Shown: one piece after another, positions 45,271-53,511 of the stretch
Position numbering within the stretch: position 1 is the stretch's first letter
Layout of the letters: each line of letters starts with the position of its first letter
Assembly: GCA_963727035.1 (NCBI GenBank)
Contig: CAVSEY010000010.1
Location: forward strand, 13,321-77,320
From: Rhodoblastus sp963727035
Lineage (GTDB): Bacteria; Pseudomonadota; Alphaproteobacteria; Rhizobiales; Beijerinckiaceae
DNA length: 64,000 bases
Direction of reading: 5' to 3'
Translations under genes and position numbers: made by a program
Notes under the pieces: generated by a model
Seen by the model: only the letters and a program-made list of their open reading frames with translations
Told to the model about the DNA's origin: nothing
Database searches by the model: none

Positions 45271-45683
45271 TCGCGCCGTCACCTATAAGCGACAGCTATC
45301 CGGGGGCTTCAGACATTTCGTTGCCTCCATGTCTGCTCCGGTTGCTTCCGGCTGGAGCGGGTCGCCGGGTGGGGCTTGCACCCACTGGAAAGCGCCGCCT
45401 TTTCACGGCGCACGCCAGAAGGGGAAATTCGCCGTTGTTCCAAACAACCCCTGCTTTTAACGGGGAGCGGACGTTCGTCCTTTCCGAAGTCATTGTTGGA
45501 ACGAAACGCGGGCCATTCGTTTGCATGAACGCCTCGCTCGCGCCGACCTGTGCGCCTTGACCGCCCAGTCCACGCAGGCGTCCCACCTTTGCCCGTCCAC
45601 GGCGCAAGGGCGGGCGGCTTCGGCGCCGCCCATTCGAAGTCGCGGCGCGCGGCGGCTGGGTCCGCCGCGCGCCGCCGCGATCC
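45271..45683. other. Region upstream of the intron, no supported gene
   Basis: About 410 bp with only short frames. It may include an intron target or a decayed intron-associated sequence (the stretch near 45360 has GGGTGGGGCTTGCACCCAC, often seen next to such introns). A 14-bp perfect GC hairpin lies at 45642-45675 (GCGGCGCGCGGCGG / CCGCCGCGCGCCGC), just after the stop of the next leftward gene; it may act as an intrinsic stop although no T tract follows. Confidence 0.4.
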
Positions 45684-46154
45684 TCATTGACCACGCAAAT
45701 CGACGCTGCCCCTGGGGACCGACGCCAGGGCGACCCTAAGGAAGTCCGCGCTCGCGACGACCGGCTCCGGCTCGGCGGGATGGTAGGCATCGCCTTGCGG
45801 CGAATTGCGATAGGCGATCCATTGGGCGAGCGCCAATTGGTTGGCGTTCAAAGAGCGGTCGCCATGCACGGCTGGCGCGAAACTGGCGCCATGCATCGGG
45901 TCCGTCGCCAGAGCCACATTTTCGAAAGCCCCTTCTTCGGGCGTGACGATCGCCAGATGGAAGACGTCGCTTTCAGGCGACCTATACCAGGCGATCGTTT
46001 GCGTGAGGACGCCGATATTGGCGTTCAATGAGGCATCGCCGGTCACCGGCGGGCCAAAGCCCACGACGCGTAGTGGCGAGGCGGCGGATGCGGCTCCGGC
46101 GCCGAGAGCGAGAGCGGCGGCCGCGAACAGGGAAATCATGCGTGAATGGGTCAT
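45684..46154 (-). CDS. Exported protein with an internal duplication
   Basis: A 156-aa protein with signal peptide MTHSRMISLFAAAALALGAG and cleavage after ASA. The mature part is two related units of about 60 aa: GDASLNANIGVLTQTIAWYR, then FENVALATDP; and GDRSLNANQLALAQWIAYRN, then FLRVALASVP. The sequence 'G-D-x-S-L-N-A-N-x-x-x-L-x-Q-x-I-A-x-x' is repeated. It should be periplasmic or secreted. No known family was recognised. It is a single gene, not in an operon with the next one (140-bp gap). Confidence 0.6.
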   Translation of the reverse strand: MTHSRMISLFAAAALALGAGAASAASPLRVVGFGPPVTGDASLNANIGVLTQTIAWYRSPESDVFHLAIVTPEEGAFENVALATDPMHGASFAPAVHGDRSLNANQLALAQWIAYRNSPQGDAYHPAEPEPVVASADFLRVALASVPRGSVDLRGQ

Positions 46155-46296
46155 CTTGGCCTCCGTGAGATTTTGCTGTGTCGATTCACCGGCAGTTTTG
46201 TGTCTGCCGGGCTGTCTTCTGCGCGAAAGGTCGGCGCACTGAACCTCGACAGCGACCGCTGCATTGCGACCGCCGGCTGAAGGCGTGTCGCCGCGC

Positions 46297-46809
46297 TTAG
46301 CGCGTGGCCGCCTTGGTCGCGCGCGCCGTCCATTCGCATTCGAGAGTCGTCTGCGAAGTGAAGTTGCATTTGACGCGAATGTCTTTCATCGGGCCGCCCG
46401 GCTTGGAGACCTCGCCTTCGACGGTGGTCATCGGCTTGCCGTCGACCAGCACGGTCTTGATCGCGTTGACAAAGGTATAACTGCTCGTGGCGCCGTCCTT
46501 GATGTCGAAGCCGGAGCCATGCGCCACGCCGTTGCCGCGGTCGAGATCGGCCACATCGGTCATCAGAATCTCCGCGCCGTCCATCCACGGCAGGCGGCCG
46601 ATGCTGGCGTTGGTTCCCTTGTAAATGGAAGCGACCGCGACATGGCCCTTGGCGTCGAGCGGACGCGCCTCCTGCTGGACCACGGTCAGCGACATCTTCC
46701 CGCCATAGTCCGGCCGATCGGCGGCGCCGGCGGCGCCGGTCAAAGCAACGAGCGACGTGGCGACAGCGAGAGCCAGGCGACCACGGCCAAGGATTTGGTT
46801 GATCCACAT
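46297..46809 (-). CDS. Exported protein of unknown function
   Basis: A 170-aa protein with a signal peptide (LALAVATSLVALTGAAGAAD). The mature sequence is beta-rich and has just two cysteines near the C-terminus (RVKCNFTSQTTLECEW), likely a disulfide. It is divergent from the winged-helix/TPR regulator at 47013 across about 200 bp, so that regulator may control it; this is inference. No family recognised. Confidence 0.6.
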   Translation of the reverse strand: MWINQILGRGRLALAVATSLVALTGAAGAADRPDYGGKMSLTVVQQEARPLDAKGHVAVASIYKGTNASIGRLPWMDGAEILMTDVADLDRGNGVAHGSGFDIKDGATSSYTFVNAIKTVLVDGKPMTTVEGEVSKPGGPMKDIRVKCNFTSQTTLECEWTARATKAATR

Positions 46810-47012
46810 TTTTTCCTCCCTATTATTGGCGGAGACCGCCGCCCCGGCCGTCCGCTCCTGTCCCTGTTTGAGAGGATTGGACGAACGTTTTTGTTTTCAG
46901 CGGCATTAGGGTACAATCGACGTGGAACGGCGTCCTGAACGGGCGGTGAAACATTCTGAAATTGCGCTGAATCGTCATTGCATCGCCAACTCCGGCGAAT
47001 TTGGGGCAAGCC

Positions 47013-48620
47013 ATGGATGGATCGTCCGTTTCCGCGCGCCAGGACCGAGATTCCGCCAAGCGCCTCGTTCAGCTGCGAAATTTCGTCGTCGATCTCGGAC
47101 GCGGCGAACTGCTCGATCAGGCGGGCGCGCGCGTCGATCTCCGGGCGCGCTCCCTCGACGTGCTGCTCCGCCTGGCGGAAAACGCCGGCCATATGGTGAC
47201 GAAAGACGAATTGATGGCTGCGGTCTGGCCGGATGTCTGCGTCACCGAGGATTCAATCACCCAATGCGTCTCCGACATCAGGAGGGTGATCGGCGATGTC
47301 GGACACGACATTGTCCGGACGGCGCCGCGAAAGGGCTACGTGCTTATGCCCGACGCCAATGCGCCGTCGCCCGGGCATGAACGGCCGCGTGAACAGGCGG
47401 CAGGCCGCGGCCGGGTGCCGGACCGGCCCTCGCTCGCCGTTCTCGCTTTCGACAGCTTTTCCGCCGAACCCGAGCAAAGGATGCTCGGCGACGGCCTGGC
47501 GGAGGACATCACCACCGAACTGGCGCGCAACAGGGATCTTACCGTTCTCGCTCGGCACACCAGCTTCAGCGTCAAGGGCCAGGGCAAAACGGCGGGGGAC
47601 ATAGCGCGCCTTTTCGATGTCCGTTATCTGCTCGAAGGCAGCGTGCGGCGCGCTGGCGACAGGTTGATCGTCAACGCCCAGCTGATCGACGGCCATGACA
47701 GCCGCCATGTCTGGGCCGAGCGCTATGAATTTGGCGCGAGCGACATCTACCGATCGCAAGGCGCCCTTTGCGCCAGAATCGCCGCCACGCTGCTGGCGGA
47801 AATGCGCCAGAGCGAAGAAGCCGAATCCTTGCGGCGTCCGCCGTCCAATCTCGATGCCTACGAACTGACCTTGCGTGGCATGGCGCATAAGCATCAATTC
47901 ACCGGGGATGCATTGGTGGCGGGGCGGGCCGAACTGTCGCAGGCCGTGGCGCTCGACCCCAATTTTGCGCCGGCGCACATCTATCGCGGTTATCTCGAAA
48001 TCATCGACGTCGGGCTCGGAATCTCCGGGTCCAAGGGTCCGGCTGACATGGCGGCTGGCATTGCCGAAATTCAGCGCGGCATAGAACTCGATCCCTCGCT
48101 CGGCGTCGGCTACCAGGCCCTCGGCCTGGCTCTCGGCTTCTCAGGGTTGTTCGAACCGCAATTGCGGGCGGCGGAGCGATCGGTGGCCCTTGGGCCTGGC
48201 GACGCCGAAAATCTCGCCTTCCTGTCGTACGCCCTGTCCAACGCCGGCCGCTATGCGGAAGCGCTCGAAGCGATCGAACGCGCGATCGAATTGAACCCGA
48301 ACACGCCCGTCTATTATATGCCGTTCAAGGCGATCGCGCTTTATGCGCTCGACCGCTTTGAAGAAGCAGCGCGCGCGCAGAGCGTGTGCGCCGACATTCA
48401 GCCGGGCTTCCCGAGTTGTTACACGATCGGCGCCGCAAGCGACATCGCCCTGGGGCGGACGGATTCCGCCGCCGAACGGATCGCCAGACTTTTGCGGTTT
48501 TGCCCGGACGTGACGACGCGCACGCCCTTCGTCGCCAACTCTTATCCGCGCGATCCGGAACTGCGCGCGCGCCAGCTGAAACAATTGCAAGAGGCCGGAC
48601 TTCCGACCCCTCCAGCGTAA
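47013..48620 (+). CDS. Winged-helix / TolB-N-like / TPR transcriptional regulator
   Basis: A 535-aa protein. Residues about 10-110 form an OmpR-type winged helix (FVVDLGRGELLDQAGARVDL, DELMAAVWPDVCVTEDSITQ, IVRTAPRKGYVL), as in CadC. Then a domain of the kind found in adenylate-cyclase-like regulators (SLAVLAFDSFSAEPEQRMLG, DGLAEDITTELARNRDLTV) and C-terminal TPR-like repeats (NLDAYELTLRGMAHKHQF, NAGRYAEALEAIERAIELNP). No transmembrane helix is apparent between the domains, so it is probably cytoplasmic. The TTG at 47001 is an alternative start. Ligand and targets are unknown. Confidence 0.75.
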   Translation: MDGSSVSARQDRDSAKRLVQLRNFVVDLGRGELLDQAGARVDLRARSLDVLLRLAENAGHMVTKDELMAAVWPDVCVTEDSITQCVSDIRRVIGDVGHDIVRTAPRKGYVLMPDANAPSPGHERPREQAAGRGRVPDRPSLAVLAFDSFSAEPEQRMLGDGLAEDITTELARNRDLTVLARHTSFSVKGQGKTAGDIARLFDVRYLLEGSVRRAGDRLIVNAQLIDGHDSRHVWAERYEFGASDIYRSQGALCARIAATLLAEMRQSEEAESLRRPPSNLDAYELTLRGMAHKHQFTGDALVAGRAELSQAVALDPNFAPAHIYRGYLEIIDVGLGISGSKGPADMAAGIAEIQRGIELDPSLGVGYQALGLALGFSGLFEPQLRAAERSVALGPGDAENLAFLSYALSNAGRYAEALEAIERAIELNPNTPVYYMPFKAIALYALDRFEEAARAQSVCADIQPGFPSCYTIGAASDIALGRTDSAAERIARLLRFCPDVTTRTPFVANSYPRDPELRARQLKQLQEAGLPTPPA

Positions 48621-48882
48621 TTTGGGAACTTGGCGACGTTCCGACCGCAGCGAGACGGCGGCCTTGCCGCGCGACGACGTGGCGGGCTGAATATGCGTCG
48701 CGGTCGAGTTTCGGAGGTCCGCTTCGAGCGGTCGATTGTCGCGCTCAGCGAAGTCAAGCGAACGAAGTCTCAGGGCCATGAATACGCGTTCGATCGCCCC
48801 CCGGAACGACCGTTGACGGCATCGCTACGGCCATTGGGGAGAAATCTTGAACCGCGCGTTCGGTCGATACCTCCGCTCGAAC

Positions 48883-49944
48883 TCACCGCTCCGCCAGTCC
48901 CTCGGGCTCCTCGATCAGCGTCTTGAAGGTGGTGATCAAGGCGGCGGCGGCGGGTTCGTCGATGGCGCGGCGGTCGATGGCGAGCGTAGCGGACATCATG
49001 GTCGCGACCGCCGGACTGCCCTGCTCCACGATCATTCTTTGCTCCGCCGCGCCGAGGCCGAGCACGCTGGTCCAGGGCGCAATGACGGCAGGAAGAACGC
49101 GCCGCACGCCCAAGGCGCCGAGATTGGCGATCAGGCAGGCGCCTTTTTCGAATGAATCGGAACCGAAGCGCCCGGCCAGGAAATCGGCGCGGGCGGCCGC
49201 GATCTCGTCGAGCGCCATTTCATCCGCCGCAGCAAAAGTCGGCGCGACGATCTCGCCGCCGTAGCTGAGCGCGACCGCGACATCGGCCCGGCGCGCCGGC
49301 TGATATTTGCCGCCCGTGCGCGCGACATTGGCTTCCGGCGTCCGCGCCAAGGCGAGGGCGAGCGCCTTGACCGCGCAATCCAGCAGCGAAACCCTTGTCG
49401 CCAAACCGCTCGTCAAGCCGTTCGCATTGAGCCGCGCGCGGAACTCTTGCAAAGTGTCGAGCCGGCACTCCACTTCCAGATGGACCTGGGGCGACCCTTC
49501 CGCCGCCTCGATCCGCGGGCGCAAGTCCCCGCCCCCCGCACGCGTCGGCCTTTCCGCCGCGCGCCGTTCCAGCGCCGCGCGCACGTCGGCCTCCACGACG
49601 CGGCCATCGGTTCCGCGGCCCGCGAGTTGCGACAGGTCGACGCCCGCTTCGTGCGCCAGCCGCCGCGCGCGCGGCGAGGCCGGACTCCGCGCGGGCGGCG
49701 GCGGCCCGGGCTCTATCCGGCCGATTTCGGCGTTGACCGCGATCGCCTCGGCCCCCGCCGCGACCAGAATATGGGTCAGAACGCCCGCCTGCGGCGCCTC
49801 GACATCCATGGTCCCGTGGGCGCCGGCGATTTCCGCCACCGGCTCGGCGGCCTCGACGAAATCGCCCACGCGGCGCAGCCAGCGCGTCAGCCGGCCGGTC
49901 CGCATCGACGGCTCGATCGAGGGCATCAGGATCGCAATCGCCAT
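48883..49944 (-). CDS. Pyruvate dehydrogenase E2-like protein lacking catalytic residues
   Basis: A 353-aa dihydrolipoamide acetyltransferase homologue. The lipoyl domain (MAIAILMPSIEPSMRTGRLT) aligns with that of PdhB, but the modified lysine position (43) is His: EIAGAHGTM against EIETEKATM. A peripheral-subunit-binding segment follows (ASPRARRLAHEAGVDLSQLA), then the acyltransferase domain. There the family active site DHRxxDG reads DRRAIDE, so the catalytic His and the Asp-Gly context are changed. It is thus unlikely to be a working E2 and may be structural or regulatory. It is the last gene of the pdhA-pdhB-DUF5076 run. Confidence 0.85.
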   Translation of the reverse strand: MAIAILMPSIEPSMRTGRLTRWLRRVGDFVEAAEPVAEIAGAHGTMDVEAPQAGVLTHILVAAGAEAIAVNAEIGRIEPGPPPPARSPASPRARRLAHEAGVDLSQLAGRGTDGRVVEADVRAALERRAAERPTRAGGGDLRPRIEAAEGSPQVHLEVECRLDTLQEFRARLNANGLTSGLATRVSLLDCAVKALALALARTPEANVARTGGKYQPARRADVAVALSYGGEIVAPTFAAADEMALDEIAAARADFLAGRFGSDSFEKGACLIANLGALGVRRVLPAVIAPWTSVLGLGAAEQRMIVEQGSPAVATMMSATLAIDRRAIDEPAAAALITTFKTLIEEPEGLAER

Positions 49945-49953
49945 GGCGGGCCT

Positions 49954-50241
49954 TCAGTTTTTCGGCCGCAGACCCGACTCGATTTGATCCAGAGCGGAAT
50001 CGAGCGCGATGCGTATTTCGGCGAGGGCTTCGACGGCGGAAAGCGCCGTCTCCTGCTCATAGAGCGTCGCCGCCTGCTGCGCCAGTTCCGCCAGCAGCCG
50101 GCCCCAGGCCTCGGGCTCGGCGAAAGCCCTTTGCATGGACAGCGACATGGCGCCGCCGGAAATGAACAGGCGCAGGATTTCGGTGCCGCCATGGGCCTCG
50201 ACATCGGGCGGGATCGCCAATTCATGCTTCATCTTGGACAT
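49954..50241 (-). CDS. DUF5076-family small protein
   Basis: A 95-aa protein (MSKMKHELAIPPDVEAHGGT) with the core TEILRLFISGGAMSLSMQRA and AWGRLLAELAQQAATLYEQE. This pattern matches the DUF5076 family, small cytoplasmic proteins of alphaproteobacteria, several of which sit beside pdh genes. Function unknown. It lies 12 bp after pdhB and 9 bp before the E2-like gene on the same strand, so is part of that transcript. Confidence 0.7.
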   Translation of the reverse strand: MSKMKHELAIPPDVEAHGGTEILRLFISGGAMSLSMQRAFAEPEAWGRLLAELAQQAATLYEQETALSAVEALAEIRIALDSALDQIESGLRPKN

Positions 50242-50253
50242 GCGATTTGTCCC

Positions 50254-51543
50254 TCAAGTCTTTAAGTATAGCGTCTTTTTCGCCGCCTCGACAATGTCGG
50301 CCTCGGTCGGCAGCGCGAGCTTTTCGAGGTTGGCGGCATAGGGCATGGGAACGTCCTGTCCGGTCACCCGCGCCACCGGGGCGTCGAGATCGTCGAACGC
50401 CTCCTCCATCAGCCGCGCCGAGATTTCGGAGGCGATCCCGCCCTGCGGCCAGCCCTCGTCCACCGCCACGCAGCGCCCGGTCTTGGCGACCGAGCCGAGA
50501 ATGGTCGCCATGTCGAGCGGCCTCAGGGTGCGCAGATCGATCACCTCGGCCTCGATGTCCTCCTCCGCCAGCCGCTCGGCCGCTTTCAGCGCGAGGCCGA
50601 CGCCGTGGGAAAAGGCGACGATCGTCACGTCGCGGCCGGCCCGCGCGATATTGGCGGCGCCGATCGGAACCAGATGGTCTTTTTCGCGCGGCGCCGGGAA
50701 AGTTTGGCCGTAAAGCTTTTCATGCTCCAGGAAGATCACCGGATTGGGATCGCGGATCGCGGATTTCAGCAAGCCCTTGGCGTCGGCCGCGCTGTAGGGC
50801 GCGACCACCTTGAGGCCGGGAATATGGGCGAACAGCGCCGAAAAATCCTGGGCGTGCTGGGCCCCCACCCGCGCCCGCGCGCCGTTCGGGCCGCGAAAGA
50901 CGATTCCGACCTGGAGCGCGCCGCCCGACATGTAGAGAGTCTTGGCCGCCGAATTGACGATATGGTCCATCGCCTGAAGGGCGAAATTGAAGCTCATGAA
51001 TTCGATCACCGGCTTCAGGCCGGCGAAGGCCGCGCCGACGCCGAGCCCGGCGAAGGCATGTTCGCAGATCGGCGCGTCGACCACCCTTTTTGCGCCGAAT
51101 TCCTGCGCCAGGCCCTGCGTGACCCTGGCCGCGCCCTGGGATTCGCCGACCTCCTCGCCCAGCACGAAAACCAGCGGGTCGCGCCGCATTTCCTCGGCCA
51201 GCGCCTCGCGCAAGGCGTCCCGAACGCTGAGGCGCATGGGCGGGAAATTCTCGTCCTCAACAGGCGCCGTTTCGATTGCGGCGGGCGCCGCGGCGGCCTT
51301 TTCCACCGCGGCGATGACGGCGATCGGCGCGTTGACCGCGACCTTCTCCGCGCCTTCGGGGACCAGAATGCGCTCGATGACGCCGGATTCGGCGGCCTCG
51401 ACCTCCATGGTCGCCTTTTCGGTCTCGATTTCCGCGAGAATGTCGCCCGCCTCGACGAATTCGCCCTCGCGCTTCAGCCAGCGGGTCAGCTTGCCGAATT
51501 TCATTTCGGGCGAAAGCGCCGGCATCAGCACCTGCGTCGCCAT
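50254..51543 (-). CDS. pdhB: Pyruvate dehydrogenase E1 beta subunit with N-terminal lipoyl domain
   Basis: 429 aa from the ATG at 51543. The N-terminal lipoyl domain (ATQVLMPALSPEM, Lys43 in EIETEKATM) is intact. An Ala/Pro/Glu-rich linker follows (about residues 85-105), then the E1-beta transketolase-like domain (VFVLGEEVGESQGAARVTQG, FEFMSFNFALQAMDHIVNSA-type region, VAVDEGWPQGGIASEI). Together with PdhA it decarboxylates pyruvate. Translation starts 27 bp inside the end of pdhA, so coupled. The in-frame start at 51573 adds ten unlikely residues. Confidence 0.95.
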   Translation of the reverse strand: MATQVLMPALSPEMKFGKLTRWLKREGEFVEAGDILAEIETEKATMEVEAAESGVIERILVPEGAEKVAVNAPIAVIAAVEKAAAAPAAIETAPVEDENFPPMRLSVRDALREALAEEMRRDPLVFVLGEEVGESQGAARVTQGLAQEFGAKRVVDAPICEHAFAGLGVGAAFAGLKPVIEFMSFNFALQAMDHIVNSAAKTLYMSGGALQVGIVFRGPNGARARVGAQHAQDFSALFAHIPGLKVVAPYSAADAKGLLKSAIRDPNPVIFLEHEKLYGQTFPAPREKDHLVPIGAANIARAGRDVTIVAFSHGVGLALKAAERLAEEDIEAEVIDLRTLRPLDMATILGSVAKTGRCVAVDEGWPQGGIASEISARLMEEAFDDLDAPVARVTGQDVPMPYAANLEKLALPTEADIVEAAKKTLYLKT

Positions 51544-51569
51544 TCCCGCGCCCTCCCTGCGGCCCGCCG

Positions 51570-52556
51570 TCACCTCAACACCTCGGAAAAAAGCTCCGCC
51601 GCGCCGGGCTCCGGGCTCTGCGCGGCGTATTCTGCGGCGTCCGCGACAATGGCGCGAACGTCCGCGTCGACCCGCTTCAGCAACGCCTCGTCGGCCTGCC
51701 CGGCGTCCAGAATCCGCTCGCGCTGGCGCTCGATCGGATCGGGCGCGGCCATGGCGCGCGGATCGTCCTTGCGGCGATATTTGGCGGGATCGGCCAGCGA
51801 ATGGCCGCGATAGCGCTCGCTGCGCATCTCCAGGATCGCCGGCCCGTGGCCCGCGCGCGCGCGCGCGATCGCTTCCGTTCCCGCCTCGCGCACGGCTTCG
51901 ACGTCCATGCCGTCGATGGCCTGGCCCGGAATGTCGAAGGCGGCGCCGCGCCGGGCGAGTTCACCCCCGTGAACGGGGACTGTGCGGTTGTTCTCGATGA
52001 CATAAACGATGGGAAGCCGCCAGCGCGCCGCCAAATTGAAACTTTCCGCGACCTGGCCCTGGTCGGCCGCGCCGTCGCCGAAGAAACAGACGCAGACCCG
52101 CCCGTCGCCGCGATAGGCGTTGGCGAAGGCCAGCCCCGCGCCGATCGACGCCTGGGCGCCGACGATGCCGTGGCCGCCGAAATAATCGAGTTCCGGCGCA
52201 AACATGTGCATCGAGCCGCCCTTGCCGCCGGAGAGCCCGCCGCGCCGGCCCGCCATTTCGGCCATGACCGCGCGCGGGTCGGCGCCGCAGGCGAGCAGAT
52301 GGCCATGATGGCGGTAGGAGGCGATGAACTGGTCGGTCTCGCGCGCCGCGAGCCTCATGCCGACGACGATCGCCTCCTGGCCGATGTAAAGATGGCAGAA
52401 GCCGCCGATCAGCCCCATGCCGAAGAGTTGGCCGGCTTTTTCCTCGAAGCGGCGGATCAGCAGCATGGCGCGATAGACCGAAAGATCGTCGCCGTCGCCG
52501 AGAAAGGCGGACAGGCGCGATTCGCCGTCCTGCGGATCGAAGGGGGAAGCGGCCAT
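51570..52556 (-). CDS. pdhA: Pyruvate dehydrogenase E1 alpha subunit
   Basis: A 328-aa TPP-dependent subunit. The TPP/Mg motif GDGAADQGQVAESFNLAARW runs to IYVIENN-type ending, the pyruvate-site region is GGKGGSMHMFAPELDYFGGH, and the phosphorylation-loop equivalent is ERYRGHSLADPAKYRRKDDP. Start at ATG 52556. It is first in the pdh run pdhA-pdhB-DUF5076-E2-like. No dihydrolipoamide dehydrogenase is in the window, so the complex needs partners from elsewhere. Confidence 0.96.
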   Translation of the reverse strand: MAASPFDPQDGESRLSAFLGDGDDLSVYRAMLLIRRFEEKAGQLFGMGLIGGFCHLYIGQEAIVVGMRLAARETDQFIASYRHHGHLLACGADPRAVMAEMAGRRGGLSGGKGGSMHMFAPELDYFGGHGIVGAQASIGAGLAFANAYRGDGRVCVCFFGDGAADQGQVAESFNLAARWRLPIVYVIENNRTVPVHGGELARRGAAFDIPGQAIDGMDVEAVREAGTEAIARARAGHGPAILEMRSERYRGHSLADPAKYRRKDDPRAMAAPDPIERQRERILDAGQADEALLKRVDADVRAIVADAAEYAAQSPEPGAAELFSEVLR

Positions 52557-52672
52557 GGTTCCTTCCGCGCCAGATCACCAGCCGCGTTTCACGCGTCGCG
52601 GAATCGCGGCGATTGGCCGCAGGCTAGCGTGACGGCGCGGAAAAAGCGAGCGCGCCCGTCAATCCTGCAAGG

Positions 52673-52996
52673 TCAGTTTTGCTCTTGCGGCAGGATGACG
52701 ACCAGATCGTCTTTGCCGACCCGGTTGAGCTGGTTGCGCGCCTCTTCATCCAGCAGGTCGCGATCGACTATGGGCCCGCGCAGCAGCGCGGTCCGCTTGT
52801 CCCACAGCGCCTTTTCGGCGCGCACCTGCTTCAACTTGGCCTCGACCGCGGTGATTTCGCGACGAGTTTGAAGGTCCGCGGCGACGCCGCGTCCGCCGTG
52901 GAAGGCGTGCCAGACGAAAAAGCCGCCCACCGCCCCGGAAAAGAGGTGGAACAGCAAGGGGATGGCGATGGAGGTGAAACGCGTGCGGACGACCAT
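52673..52996 (-). CDS. FtsB/DivIC-like septum formation initiator
   Basis: A 107-aa bitopic membrane protein: short cytoplasmic start (MVVRTRFTSIAIPLLFHLFS), one transmembrane helix (GAVGGFFVWHAF), then a periplasmic coiled coil (ADLQTRREITAVEAKLKQVR) and the family ending PIVDRDLLDEEARNQLNRVG. It would link FtsL and FtsQ in the divisome. In alphaproteobacteria a gene of this family is commonly upstream of pdhA, as here. Confidence 0.85.
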   Translation of the reverse strand: MVVRTRFTSIAIPLLFHLFSGAVGGFFVWHAFHGGRGVAADLQTRREITAVEAKLKQVRAEKALWDKRTALLRGPIVDRDLLDEEARNQLNRVGKDDLVVILPQEQN

Positions 52997-53045
52997 GGCG
53001 CCAGCATGGCCCGGAAAAGTTAGATCGCGGTTAACGCTTGATTGA

Positions 53046-53501
53046 TCAGGCCTGCTTGCGCCAGCCGCCCTCGTCCGTCTCCTGCCAATAGGACAGGCTG
53101 GCGCCGCCTTGCTTCAACGAGCGCCATTGTTCGCGGGCGGCGGCGAGCGAGGTTTCGTCGCGTCCGTCGAAAAGCAGGATCAGGCGTTCGTACTCCGCGC
53201 CGGCGAAGGGCCCGGCCTCGGCGCCGTCGATGAGAAAGCGGATGCGCGCGCCATTCGGGTTATCCTCGCCGCAGGTCAGCCAGACCGCCTGCAAGGCGGC
53301 GTCGCCGTCGCTTTGCGAACCGTGCGGCAGGAAGGATTCCTCGTCATAGGTCCATAAAAGGTCGTCGATCGCCGCCAGACGCTCCGGCCCCCGGCATTGC
53401 ACCACGGCCCGCCAGCCGCGCTTGAGCGCCAGCTCGATCAGGGCGGGAAGCGCCTGTTCGAGCGTGCGCCTCTGCAGCTGGTAGAACCAGAAGTCGGGCA
53501 T
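53046..53501 (-). CDS. holC: DNA polymerase III chi subunit
   Basis: A 151-aa protein starting MPDFWFYQLQRRTLEQALPA. The fold-typical segments are LIELALKRGWRAVVQCRGPE, RLAAIDDLLWTYDEESFLPH and RFLIDGAEAGPFAGAEYERL. Chi links the clamp loader to SSB. It is 10 bp downstream of pepA on the same strand, an arrangement found in many proteobacteria. C-terminus is WRSLKQGGASLSYW and a short tail. Confidence 0.9.
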   Translation of the reverse strand: MPDFWFYQLQRRTLEQALPALIELALKRGWRAVVQCRGPERLAAIDDLLWTYDEESFLPHGSQSDGDAALQAVWLTCGEDNPNGARIRFLIDGAEAGPFAGAEYERLILLFDGRDETSLAAAREQWRSLKQGGASLSYWQETDEGGWRKQA

Positions 53502-53511
53502 TGAGAGCGCT

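Noticed and set aside
45111..45560. Plus-strand frame of about 150 codons upstream of the intron
   Set aside because: It runs through the structured 5' region of the group II intron and has no gene-like features.
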